From positions 1-5,934 of the forward strand of contig JAADFV010000162.1 of the NCBI GenBank assembly GCA_013152695.1: a stretch of DNA of 5,934 nt, given 5' to 3'. Position 1 is the stretch's first letter, and every line of letters starts with the position of its first letter. This document shows positions 1-5,934 of this stretch, in pieces. The notes beneath the pieces were generated by a model. That model had not been told where the DNA came from. It saw only the letters and a program-made list of their open reading frames with translations, and ran no database searches. This DNA is from Chloroflexota bacterium (lineage in GTDB: Bacteria > Chloroflexota > Anaerolineae > J102). The translations under genes were made by a program, and so were the position numbers.

Positions 1-90
1 CCTTGTCATTACATCTCCCTCCTGATGCCACGCCTCCCACGCTAACGATCTCCCTACGGAATTCCTCGTCCCCTCCCCCCACTTTTCCGT

Positions 91-153
91 CTCCCGTCTC
101 CCTACTTCCTGCTTCTTGCTTCCTGCTCCCTGCTCCTTACTCCCAACTCCCAA
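91..153. repeat. Heptanucleotide C/T tandem repeat ahead of the Mog-type gene
   Basis: Nine consecutive 7-bp units lie here: CTCCCGT, CTCCCTA, CTTCCTG, CTTCTTG, CTTCCTG, CTCCCTG, CTCCTTA, CTCCCAA, CTCCCAA. All begin with CT and have C at position 4. The tract ends 5 bp before the start codon at 159, so it occupies the place of a ribosome binding site. Upstream sequence from about 61 is also pyrimidine-rich but less regular. Heptanucleotide tandem repeats are known from cyanobacteria, and similar C/T tracts occur between genes in some Chloroflexota; the role here is unknown. The rest of 1-158 shows no gene and no convincing promoter. Confidence 0.8.
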
Positions 154-158
154 CCACC

Positions 159-683
159 ATGTCCTTCAAAATTGCAATTCTCACCGCCAGTGACAGTGCT
201 TCTGCCGGTACGGCTGATGACCGCAGCGGCCCTGTCTTAGTCGAACTCGTTCAGGCATTATGGCCTGACGCCCAAATCCAACGCGCCTTGGTACCCGATG
301 ATGTCGACATCATTGCAGCTACCCTGAAACGTTGGGCCGATGAACAAGACGTCGCCTTGGTGCTGACCACGGGCGGCACCGGCTTTGCCCCCCGTGATGT
401 GACACCTGAAGCCACACAACAGATCATCCAGCGTCCTGCTCCCGGCCTGGCCGAGGCGATTCGTGCTGCCGGTATGGCCATCACACCTCATGCGATGCTT
501 TCGCGAGGCATGGCGGGGATGCGCGGAAGCACCCTCATTATCAATCTGTCTGGAAGTCCGAAAGCTGTGCGGGAACAGTTTGCTGTTATTCGTCCGGTTC
601 TGCCCCACGCTCTCGAGCTTTTACGTCCCACAGACGATACCATTCGTCATGCCCGCCGGGGTGAGCATTTACGCCACGCCTGA
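159..683 (+). CDS. moaB: MogA/MoaB-family molybdenum cofactor biosynthesis protein
   Basis: This 174-residue cytosolic protein is a single MoCF-binding domain. Family members of the MogA/Cnx1G type adenylylate molybdopterin before molybdate insertion. The N-terminus IAILTASDSASAG with DDRSGP (about 20-25) is the usual first strand and loop. TTGGTG at 70-75 followed by RDVTPEAT (79-86) is the nucleotide/pterin-binding signature, with the conserved Asp at 80. NLSGSPKAV near 129-137 matches the usual NLPGSPKAV, with Ser in place of Pro. Length agrees with MoaB-type proteins (about 170) more than with MogA (about 195), and the sequence resembles the actinobacterial-style group, so the symbol is a family label and mogA is equally possible. 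The reading frame stays open upstream to position 3, but that extension only translates the C/T repeat into Pro/Ser/Leu-rich sequence, so the ATG at 159 is preferred. No Shine-Dalgarno sequence is visible. No other cofactor gene is adjacent. Confidence 0.9.
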   Translation: MSFKIAILTASDSASAGTADDRSGPVLVELVQALWPDAQIQRALVPDDVDIIAATLKRWADEQDVALVLTTGGTGFAPRDVTPEATQQIIQRPAPGLAEAIRAAGMAITPHAMLSRGMAGMRGSTLIINLSGSPKAVREQFAVIRPVLPHALELLRPTDDTIRHARRGEHLRHA

Positions 684-906
684 GGGGGCGGACAGGTGGC
701 GAGCGTCCTGTTCGAGACCTGCCGGGTCTATTAAGGCAGGTTTGGTCGGAGGAGGCGAGCAACTCCCTCTGATCACGTTACCGATAGGGCTCTTGGGCGC
801 AGGCACAGGCCTGGGAAGCAGATGAACCGTGCTCAAAGCGCACGCCAAAATCGATGACAATGGGCGGCGGCAGAAAAGAGATGAGCAGGGACTGTGTGGT
901 TTTAGC
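684..906. other. Intergenic stretch without recognised gene, some hairpins
   Basis: No frame here encodes a recognisable protein. The short open frames on both strands lack family motifs. Several stems are visible: 715-743 (see separate entry), CAGGC-acag-GCCTG at 800-813, and CGTGC/GCACG at 828-844 with a 7-nt loop. I compared it by eye with SRP RNA, RNase P RNA, 6S RNA, tmRNA, tRNA and the cobalamin, molybdenum cofactor and c-di-GMP riboswitches and found no convincing match. It may be an untranslated 3' region of the Mog-type transcript, gene decay, or an unrecognised RNA. Confidence 0.5.
715..743 (+). terminator. Hairpin 31 nt after the Mog-type stop, possible weak terminator
   Basis: ACCTGCC (717-723) pairs perfectly with GGCAGGT (735-741). 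A G-U and an A-U pair extend the stem to 9 bp around an 11-nt loop. Only three T residues follow, so intrinsic termination would be weak. A competing hairpin AGACC (715-719) with GGTCT (725-729) uses the same left arm, and CAGGT at 693-697 could also pair with 717-721. Confidence 0.35.
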
Positions 907-1170
907 CGACTGGAAGTCGAGCTCTTTAGGCCTGCGGCCAGAGGACGGCCTCCGCCGTCCTACCCTTGTCAAGACGGCCGTTTGCTATTGTGAGAAGGCC
1001 GTTGTGCAATGGCCGCCGCAGGTCGGCCTTCAAGCCCGCAGGGCTCTATAGCTCGCTTTCAATCAGCGATTTTGGGGCGCACTGGCCTACTGAAGTCATA
1101 CTATGGGGCGCTTTGCGCCGAAGCCAGGCCTACGCCAGCCAGGACAAAGTGCGCTTTAGCGCAGCTTTTT
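907..1170. repeat. Cluster of about nine short palindromes
   Basis: Inverted repeats follow one another with little space: CGACT/AGTCG 907-919; GGCC/GGCC 929-939, extended by CTCT/AGAG to 922-943; an 8-bp perfect stem AGGACGGC/GCCGTCCT at 942-961 with loop CTCC; ACGGCCGT 974-981; GAAGGCC (994-1000) with GGCCTTC (1025-1031); AGCCC/GGGCT 1033-1045; TCGCT/AGCGA 1053-1069; CTGGC/GCCAG 1082-1127 enclosing GGCGC-TTT-GCGCC at 1107-1119; and the terminator-like stem at 1146-1168. The imperfect direct copies GGCCGTTTGCTATTG (976) and GGCCGTTGTGCAATG (997) add internal repetition. No coding potential is visible. It resembles REP/BIME-type or composite intergenic repeats, but membership in a dispersed family cannot be judged from one window. 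Confidence 0.65.
1146..1170 (+). terminator. Candidate intrinsic terminator upstream of the uvrB promoter
   Basis: AAAG-TGCGC (1146-1154) pairs with GCGCA-CTTT (1159-1168) with one bulged G and a TTTA loop, and a run of five T residues ends at 1170. The T-run lies on the + strand side only. It would stop read-through from the Mog-type side about 120 bp before the uvrB -10. The stem is short and bulged, so strength is uncertain. Confidence 0.45.
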
Positions 1171-1179
1171 ATTGTAGAC

Positions 1180-1191
1180 AATGAATTCATT
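1180..1191. promoter_or_regulatory. 12-bp perfect palindrome with GAATTC core
   Basis: AATGAATTCATT is self-complementary over 12 bp and is followed by another CATTG copy at 1192-1196. It lies about 80 bp upstream of the uvrB -35 element. A protein-binding site is possible, but no known operator was recognised. Confidence 0.3.
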
Positions 1192-1204
1192 CATTGGCCC
1201 GCTT

Positions 1205-1226
1205 TACCGAATTCTACCGAATTCGG
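1205..1226. repeat. Tandem TACCGAATTC pair ending in a palindrome
   Basis: TACCGAATTC occurs twice head to tail (1205-1214 and 1215-1224), a spacing of about one helical turn. The second copy merges into the perfect palindrome CCGAATTCGG (1217-1226). With the site at 1183 there are three GAATTC hexamers within 42 bp just upstream of the uvrB promoter. The function is unknown; an operator is one possibility. Confidence 0.6.
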
Positions 1227-1268
1227 CACGCAATGCCAGCCGTGGAGCCTGCATCCAAAAGAACCGGA

Positions 1269-1297
1269 TAGACAAACCGCGCCAAAATGTGTATAAT
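1269..1297 (+). promoter_or_regulatory. Sigma70-type promoter of uvrB
   Basis: TAGACA (1269-1274, five of six matches to TTGACA) is separated by exactly 17 nt from a perfect TATAAT (1292-1297). The expected transcription start is near 1303-1305, giving a 5' untranslated leader of about 80 nt before the uvrB ATG. It is the only strong -35/-10 pair I found in the gap. Confidence 0.8.
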
Positions 1298-1302
1298 GGG
1301 AG

Positions 1303-1316
1303 CGAACTGTTGTTCT
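1303..1316. promoter_or_regulatory. Candidate LexA (SOS) box at the uvrB transcription start
   Basis: CGAAC-TGTT-GTTCT matches the Gram-positive-type LexA/DinR box CGAAC-N4-GTTCG at nine of ten defined positions; only the last base differs. It begins 5 bp after the -10 element and covers the predicted start site, where a bound repressor would block RNA polymerase. uvrB is a common LexA target, which makes the match more credible. As I recall, a Gram-positive-type box has also been reported in Dehalococcoides (Chloroflexota). Confidence 0.65.
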
Positions 1317-1383
1317 AACTTACCTTCTCCTTCTCACACTTATTCCCCCCTCTTTCTCCCCTCCCCTCGCGTTTCATTCCCCC
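1317..1383 (+). other. Pyrimidine-rich uvrB leader without Shine-Dalgarno
   Basis: Of the 63 bases 1321-1383, 56 are C or T, and the final bases before ATG are CATTCCCCC. Nothing resembling AGGAGG occurs, so the start is probably recognised by a non-Shine-Dalgarno route, for example through ribosomal protein S1 or an unstructured leader. Unlike the tract at 91-153 it has no clear 7-bp period. Confidence 0.65.
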
Positions 1384-3438
1384 ATGCCTTCTTTTCAACT
1401 CGTTTCCCCCTTTCAGCCTACTGGCGACCAGCCTACTGCTATTGCCAAGCTTGTCGAGGGCTTACGCCAGGGAATGAAGCACCAGACCTTGCTCGGTGCC
1501 ACGGGCACGGGCAAGACCTTTGTCATGGGTAAGGTCATCGAAGCGGTGCAAAAGCCTACCCTGGTATTGGCCCATAACAAGACATTGGCTGCCCAGCTCT
1601 ACGCTGAATTTCGCGATTTCTTCCCTCATAACGCCGTCGAGTATTTTGTCAGTTATTACGACTATTATCAGCCGGAGGCCTATTTACCTCGCACCGACAC
1701 CTACATCGAAAAAGACGCGCAAATCAATGATGAAATCGACCGTCTACGCTTAGCCGCGACCTCTTCTCTCTTTAGCCGCAACGATGTCATTATTGTTGCT
1801 TCTGTATCTGCAATTTACGGCCTCGGCAGTCCCGAAGATTATGGTCGTGTGGTGGTAACGCTCAAGCGCGGGGAATATCGGCGCCGTAATAACTTGCTTC
1901 GCCACTTGGTCGATATCCATTACTCCCGTAACGATACTGTTTTGCAGGCAGGCAAATTTCGTGTGCGGGGTGATACCCTCGAGATTATGCCGGCATACGC
2001 GACATCTGCCTATCGTATCGAGTTTTGGGGCGACGAAATCGAGCGCATGACCGAGATCGACCCTCTCACTGGGGAAGTAGTAGCTGAACACGAGCAGATC
2101 GAAATCTACCCGGCCAAGCACTTTATCACGCCTGAGGGCAAGCTCATGGAGGCCATCGCCGATATCGAAGCGGAGTTGGCCGAGCAAGTCAAACTATTCG
2201 AATCACAAGGAAAATTGCTGGAGGCGCAACGTATCCAACAGCGTGTGAACTACGATTTGGAGATGCTGCGTGAGGTAGGATATTGTTCGGGTGTAGAAAA
2301 TTATTCCCGACCCTTAGCCCGGCGTCCGCCCGGCTCTCGTCCCTGGACTCTTCTCGATTATTTCCCGGACGATTTCCTGGTCTTTATCGACGAATCGCAC
2401 ATGACGATTCCCCAGCTGCGGGGCATGTACCGTGGCGACCTCTCGCGCAAGCAAGTCCTGGTCGATCATGGTTTCCGCCTCCCTTCGGCACTCGATAATC
2501 GCCCCCTGCGCTTCGAGGAATTCAGCGAACTTGTTCATCAGGTCGTGTATGTTTCTGCCACTCCGGGACCGTACGAGCGCGAGGTCTCAGAACAGATTGT
2601 GGAGCAGATTATCCGCCCTACCGGCCTCCTCGATCCACGTGTCGAGGTGCGTCCTACCGAAGGGCAAGTCGACGATCTGGTCAAGGAACTGAATCAGCTT
2701 ATTCGCAAAGGCCAGCGCGCCCTCATCACCACCCTCACCAAGCGCATGGCCGAAGACCTGGCCGATTACCTGGCTGAACTTGGCTTTCGCGTTCATTATT
2801 TGCACTCGGAGGTGCACACCATCGAGCGTGTCGAGATTCTCCGTGACTTGCGGTTGGGCGTATATGACGTCGTGGTGGGGATCAACCTTCTGCGCGAGGG
2901 TTTGGATCTGCCCGAAGTCAGTTTGGTGGCCATCCTGGATGCCGACAAGGAGGGATTCCTGCGCTCCGACACCTCCCTCATCCAAACCACAGGCCGGGCC
3001 GCCCGACATGTCGAAGGCAGGGTGATCATGTACGCCGATCGCATCACAAATTCGATGCAGCGGGCGATTTCCGAAACCAACCGACGACGTGAGATACAAC
3101 AAGCCTACAACGAGGCGCACGGCATCGAGCCCCAATCGATCATTAAGTCGGTACGAGATCTCACCGAGCGGGTGGCTGCTGAAGCCGTCTTGGCCGAAAC
3201 AGGGCCGGTCTATGAAGCCGAGAGCGGCACTCTCCTGCCCAGGCTTCGAGCATTACCTCGCAGCGAGCGTCTCCATTTGATTGAAGAACTCAAGGCCCAG
3301 ATGCAAGAGGCAGCCCGGCAATTGCAGTTCGAGCAGGCCGCAGTCTTGCGGGATCAGATTATGGAACTACGTCGTAGCCTCTTCGACGAGGACGATCTGC
3401 CGGCCTGGGAACGTGTTAAAATGCTGGAAGAAGTCTAA
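1384..3438 (+). CDS. uvrB: UvrABC excinuclease subunit B
   Basis: This is a complete UvrB of 684 residues (family usually about 660-690). UvrB takes over damaged DNA from UvrA, verifies the lesion with its beta-hairpin and recruits UvrC for dual incision in the cytoplasm. The N-terminus [17 protein letters not shown] is typical and fixes the ATG at 1384. Walker A GATGTGKT is at 38-45. The damage-probing beta-hairpin begins [13 protein letters not shown] at 91 and continues to about residue 120. Walker B with DESH is at 336-339, preceded by [11 protein letters not shown]. Helicase motif [14 protein letters not shown] starts at 499 and motif [10 protein letters not shown] is at 534-541. A C-terminal UVR domain (about 632-665, [22 protein letters not shown]) for UvrC contact is followed by an acidic tail. 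All catalytic motifs are intact. A strong promoter with a LexA-type box lies upstream, and gyrA follows after 23 bp. Confidence 0.98.
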   Translation: MPSFQLVSPFQPTGDQPTAIAKLVEGLRQGMKHQTLLGATGTGKTFVMGKVIEAVQKPTLVLAHNKTLAAQLYAEFRDFFPHNAVEYFVSYYDYYQPEAYLPRTDTYIEKDAQINDEIDRLRLAATSSLFSRNDVIIVASVSAIYGLGSPEDYGRVVVTLKRGEYRRRNNLLRHLVDIHYSRNDTVLQAGKFRVRGDTLEIMPAYATSAYRIEFWGDEIERMTEIDPLTGEVVAEHEQIEIYPAKHFITPEGKLMEAIADIEAELAEQVKLFESQGKLLEAQRIQQRVNYDLEMLREVGYCSGVENYSRPLARRPPGSRPWTLLDYFPDDFLVFIDESHMTIPQLRGMYRGDLSRKQVLVDHGFRLPSALDNRPLRFEEFSELVHQVVYVSATPGPYEREVSEQIVEQIIRPTGLLDPRVEVRPTEGQVDDLVKELNQLIRKGQRALITTLTKRMAEDLADYLAELGFRVHYLHSEVHTIERVEILRDLRLGVYDVVVGINLLREGLDLPEVSLVAILDADKEGFLRSDTSLIQTTGRAARHVEGRVIMYADRITNSMQRAISETNRRREIQQAYNEAHGIEPQSIIKSVRDLTERVAAEAVLAETGPVYEAESGTLLPRLRALPRSERLHLIEELKAQMQEAARQLQFEQAAVLRDQIMELRRSLFDEDDLPAWERVKMLEEV

Positions 3439-3461
3439 CTCCCCCACTCCCCCACAAAATT
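3439..3461 (+). repeat. CTCCCCCA x2 spacer between uvrB and gyrA
   Basis: CTCCCCCA is repeated directly (3439-3446 and 3447-3454), starting on the base after the uvrB stop codon, and is followed by CAAAATT and the gyrA ATG. There is no room for a terminator or promoter and no purine-rich ribosome binding site. It is the third pyrimidine tract in front of a start codon in this window. Confidence 0.7.
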
Positions 3462-5934
3462 ATGGCAACGAACGAAATAGGAACGATTCTCAAGGTTGAT
3501 ATCGATCAAGAAATGCGCGGGGCGTATCTCGATTATGCTATGAGTGTGATCGTGGCGCGCGCTTTGCCTGATGTGCGTGATGGCCTTAAACCGGTGCATC
3601 GTCGCATCCTCTATGCCATGCACAGCATGGGCCTGCGCTCCGACAAACCCCACCGCAAGAGTGCGCGCATTGTCGGCGAGGTCTTGGGTAAATTCCATCC
3701 CCATGGAGATAGCGCCGTCTACGATGCCATGGTACGCATGGCACAGGATTTTTCGATGCGTTATCCCCTGGTCGATGGTCAGGGCAACTTTGGCTCTATC
3801 GATGGTGACAGTGCTGCAGCCATGCGTTATACCGAGGCTCGGCTGGCTTCTATTGCCGAAACCATGCTCACTGATATTGCCAAAGATACGGTCGATTGGA
3901 GCACCAACTTCGATGATACACTCATGGAGCCGGCCGTTCTCCCTGCCGCCCTTCCCAACCTGTTGTTGAACGGCTCCAGCGGTATTGCTGTAGGCATGGC
4001 CACCAATATCCCGCCCCATAATCTGGGAGAAATCGTCGATGCCCTTGCTTTCATTATCGATCATTACCACGCTGTCGAGGACATTACCCTCGAGCATCTC
4101 TTGCAATTTGTGAAGGGGCCCGATTTTCCCACCGGCGGTATTGTCTACCGCTATCGAGAAGACAAGAACGGGCATGAGGATATCGTTTCGAAAGCGTATG
4201 CGGGGGGGCGAGGTCGCTTGATTGTTCAGGCCAAGGTGCATGTCGAGGCAATGAGCCGCAATCGCAGCCGGCTCGTGATCACTGAATTGCCCTACCAGAC
4301 CAACAAGACACGTTTAATCGAACGTATTGCCGAATTGGTACGAAACGGGCGAATCGAAGGCATTACGGATCTGCGCGATGAGTCGGACCGACAGGGCATG
4401 CGTATTGCCATCGAATTGACTCGCAATGTCGAACCTAAGAGCATCCTAGAGACGCTGTACAAGTACACCCCCATGCAGCAGACCTTTGGTGTGAACATGT
4501 TGGCCCTGGTCGAGGGCCAGCCGCGTCTCCTGTCACTCAAGCGCATGCTCCTTCTTTATCTCGACCATCGCCGTGAGATCGTACGTCGTCGCTCGGAATT
4601 TGACCTGACCAGAGCGCGCGAGCGTGCCCACATTCTCGAGGGGCTGCTCATCGCCTTGGCTAATTTGGATGAGGTGATCGCCACCATCCGTCGCAGCCCC
4701 GACACGGATACAGCGCGTACCCGGTTGATGAAGAAATTCAAATTGTCGCAGCTGCAGGCGCAGGCTATTCTCGATATGCCGCTCAAACGGCTTTCTCGCC
4801 TGGAGCGGGACAAGCTCAAAACTGAACATAAGGAACTCCTGGCAGAAATTGCTTATCTCGAAGACCTCTTGGCCTATCCTGCCAAAATGCTGGCGGTAAT
4901 CAAAGAAGAATTGCTGGCACTCAAGGAAAAATACAACGATCCCCGCCGCACCCAGATTGTGGACATCCACGGTGTCGCTCTGACCACAGGCGAGTTACTG
5001 GATGATCAGGATGTCCTGGTTATGCTGACTAAGAAAGGCCTCTTCTTCCAACAAAGTCTGGCGGGACGGCGCCGTGGTTCTTTGCCACGACGTGTGGCCG
5101 ACGCACCGATCGCCATGGCTGCGGCACCGGCACGCGATTCGGTATTCCTGTTCACGGCAGCGGGTCAGGCCGTGCAACAACGCATTCACCAGATCCCCAG
5201 CGAAGAGGGAGTGCATTTCAGCGAGATTACCGATCTCCAGTCAGACGACGAGATCGTCTCCATGCTGGCACTATCGGCGCCGGGCGGGGAAGATCACGGG
5301 GATAAGAATATTCTCCTGGTGACGCGTTCCGGTCGTTGTAAACGCATCTCTGCTACCGAACTCTGGTCGGCAGCGCACACTTCACCTATGGTTATGAATG
5401 TGGATGAGGGTGATTCTCTGGTGTCGGCCGTCCTGTGTGACACCGACGAGGATGATATCTTGCTGGCCACGCGCTTGGGCCAAAGTATCCGCTTCCCTCA
5501 GAAGGAAGTACGGGTGATGGGATTGCCGGCCGGGGGTGTGCTGGGCATGAAACTCAGCCCTGGTGATGAAGTCGTCGGTGCAGCCCTTTGTAAACCTGAT
5601 CATCAAGTGGTGCTTCTCACGACCTCGGGCTATGGTGTGCGCACACCCGTAAGCAAATATCCCAAACAGAAGCGTCATGGCAGCGGCGTTGTCGCCATGC
5701 GTTTGACCAAGAGTCATGGCGCCGTAGAGGCTCTTGCCGTGGTCGATGAAGAATATGAGATGTTCGTTATTGCTCGTACCGGCCCCATGAAAGTGTTGCG
5801 CCTGGATGATTTACCGGTTGGGAGCCGTGGCGTTCGGGGGCGGCGAGTTGCCAGCCTGAAGGATATCATTGTGCAGAAGCTCCTGGCTTTGGTGATTCCC
5901 AAAGTCAAGGATGGCAATGATTCTGCCTCCACAC
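3462..5934 (+). CDS. gyrA: DNA gyrase subunit A, 3' end outside window
   Basis: My own translation stays open for 824 codons to the window edge. GyrA forms the A2B2 gyrase with GyrB and cuts and religates DNA to introduce negative supercoils. The N-terminus has [37 protein letters not shown], split here as typical breakage-domain start. The catalytic pair is Arg122-Tyr123 in AMRYTEARL (E. coli Tyr122). The quinolone region [10 protein letters not shown] carries Ser84 and Asp88, the usual susceptible-type residues. KKSAR-like [10 protein letters not shown] and [18 protein letters not shown] favour GyrA over ParC. A coiled-coil/C-gate segment includes [21 protein letters not shown] from 428. 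The C-terminal beta-pinwheel starts around 500. Its first-blade GyrA box (usually QRRGGKG) is degenerate, GRRRGSLP at 535-542, while a box-like QKRHGSG is at 736-742 in a later blade. Families end near 810-870 residues, so probably only a short tail is missing. The ATG at 3462 has no Shine-Dalgarno sequence. Co-transcription with uvrB is likely. Confidence 0.95.
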   Translation, partial: MATNEIGTILKVDIDQEMRGAYLDYAMSVIVARALPDVRDGLKPVHRRILYAMHSMGLRSDKPHRKSARIVGEVLGKFHPHGDSAVYDAMVRMAQDFSMRYPLVDGQGNFGSIDGDSAAAMRYTEARLASIAETMLTDIAKDTVDWSTNFDDTLMEPAVLPAALPNLLLNGSSGIAVGMATNIPPHNLGEIVDALAFIIDHYHAVEDITLEHLLQFVKGPDFPTGGIVYRYREDKNGHEDIVSKAYAGGRGRLIVQAKVHVEAMSRNRSRLVITELPYQTNKTRLIERIAELVRNGRIEGITDLRDESDRQGMRIAIELTRNVEPKSILETLYKYTPMQQTFGVNMLALVEGQPRLLSLKRMLLLYLDHRREIVRRRSEFDLTRARERAHILEGLLIALANLDEVIATIRRSPDTDTARTRLMKKFKLSQLQAQAILDMPLKRLSRLERDKLKTEHKELLAEIAYLEDLLAYPAKMLAVIKEELLALKEKYNDPRRTQIVDIHGVALTTGELLDDQDVLVMLTKKGLFFQQSLAGRRRGSLPRRVADAPIAMAAAPARDSVFLFTAAGQAVQQRIHQIPSEEGVHFSEITDLQSDDEIVSMLALSAPGGEDHGDKNILLVTRSGRCKRISATELWSAAHTSPMVMNVDEGDSLVSAVLCDTDEDDILLATRLGQSIRFPQKEVRVMGLPAGGVLGMKLSPGDEVVGAALCKPDHQVVLLTTSGYGVRTPVSKYPKQKRHGSGVVAMRLTKSHGAVEALAVVDEEYEMFVIARTGPMKVLRLDDLPVGSRGVRGRRVASLKDIIVQKLLALVIPKVKDGNDSAST

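Noticed and set aside
3..158. N-terminal extension of the Mog-type reading frame back to a TTG at 3
   Set aside because: The added 52 residues are Pro/Ser/Leu-rich translation of the C/T repeat. The family domain begins right at the ATG at 159, and the frame is open only because C/T tracts contain no stop codons.
242..252. CGAACTCGTTC inside the Mog-type gene as a LexA box
   Set aside because: The half-sites GAAC and GTTC are only 2 bp apart instead of 4, and the site is inside the coding region.
811..846. GGGAAGCAG stretch as the core of an SRP RNA
   Set aside because: The conserved GGAAGGAAGCAGC loop is not intact and the flanks do not form the long SRP stem.
669..972. Minus-strand open frames of about 63 residues in the gap
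   Set aside because: They lack any recognisable motif or ribosome binding site, overlap each other in different frames, and look like chance open frames in GC-rich sequence.
966..994. TTGTCA with TATTGT as a promoter
   Set aside because: The spacer is only 14 nt and the second hexamer is weak; the sequence sits inside the palindrome cluster.
1009..1296. A 95-residue plus-strand open frame in the gap
   Set aside because: It runs through the palindromes, the terminator-like stem and the uvrB promoter, and its product has no family features.
1750..3135. Long minus-strand open frames within uvrB
   Set aside because: They are antisense shadows of a strongly conserved coding sequence and have no family features of their own.
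4202..4208. Run of seven G in gyrA as a frameshift or phase-variable site
   Set aside because: The reading frame continues with the family motif AGGRGR across the run and onward, so the gene is intact. A single seven-base run is not strong evidence of switching.

Overview
The window carries three genes, all on the + strand: a complete MogA/MoaB-family molybdenum cofactor protein (159-683), a complete uvrB (1384-3438), and a gyrA that starts at 3462 and runs off the right edge still open. There are no mobile elements, tRNAs, rRNAs or CRISPR arrays. The organism is a bacterium of moderate GC. The GyrA sequence style, the Gram-positive-type SOS box and the pyrimidine-rich repeat tracts fit Chloroflexota best. 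That placement is an inference from three genes, and cyanobacteria, which also carry heptanucleotide tracts, are the main alternative.

Layout. Positions 1-158 hold no gene; they end in a nine-unit heptanucleotide C/T repeat that abuts the start codon of the Mog-type gene. Positions 684-1383 form a 700-bp gap. Its first part (684-906) has a few hairpins and no recognised RNA. Its second part (907-1170) is packed with about nine short palindromes and ends in a terminator-like stem with a T-run. Its third part (1171-1383) is the uvrB control region: palindromic GAATTC sites, a sigma70-type promoter (TAGACA, 17 nt, TATAAT), a LexA-type box over the predicted transcription start, and a roughly 70-nt pyrimidine leader. 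Only 23 bp, made mostly of two CTCCCCCA units, separate uvrB from gyrA, so the two are probably co-transcribed.

How the genes work together. UvrB (excision repair) and GyrA (supercoiling) both act on DNA, and the promoter placement suggests that gyrA could receive SOS-induced transcription through uvrB. The Mog-type gene belongs to a different pathway and is separated by the long gap.

The points most worth following are the LexA-box candidate, the pyrimidine/repeat leaders that replace Shine-Dalgarno sequences in front of all three genes, the palindrome cluster, and the degenerate GyrA box in the gyrase C-terminal domain. I see no clear novel multi-gene system in this window.
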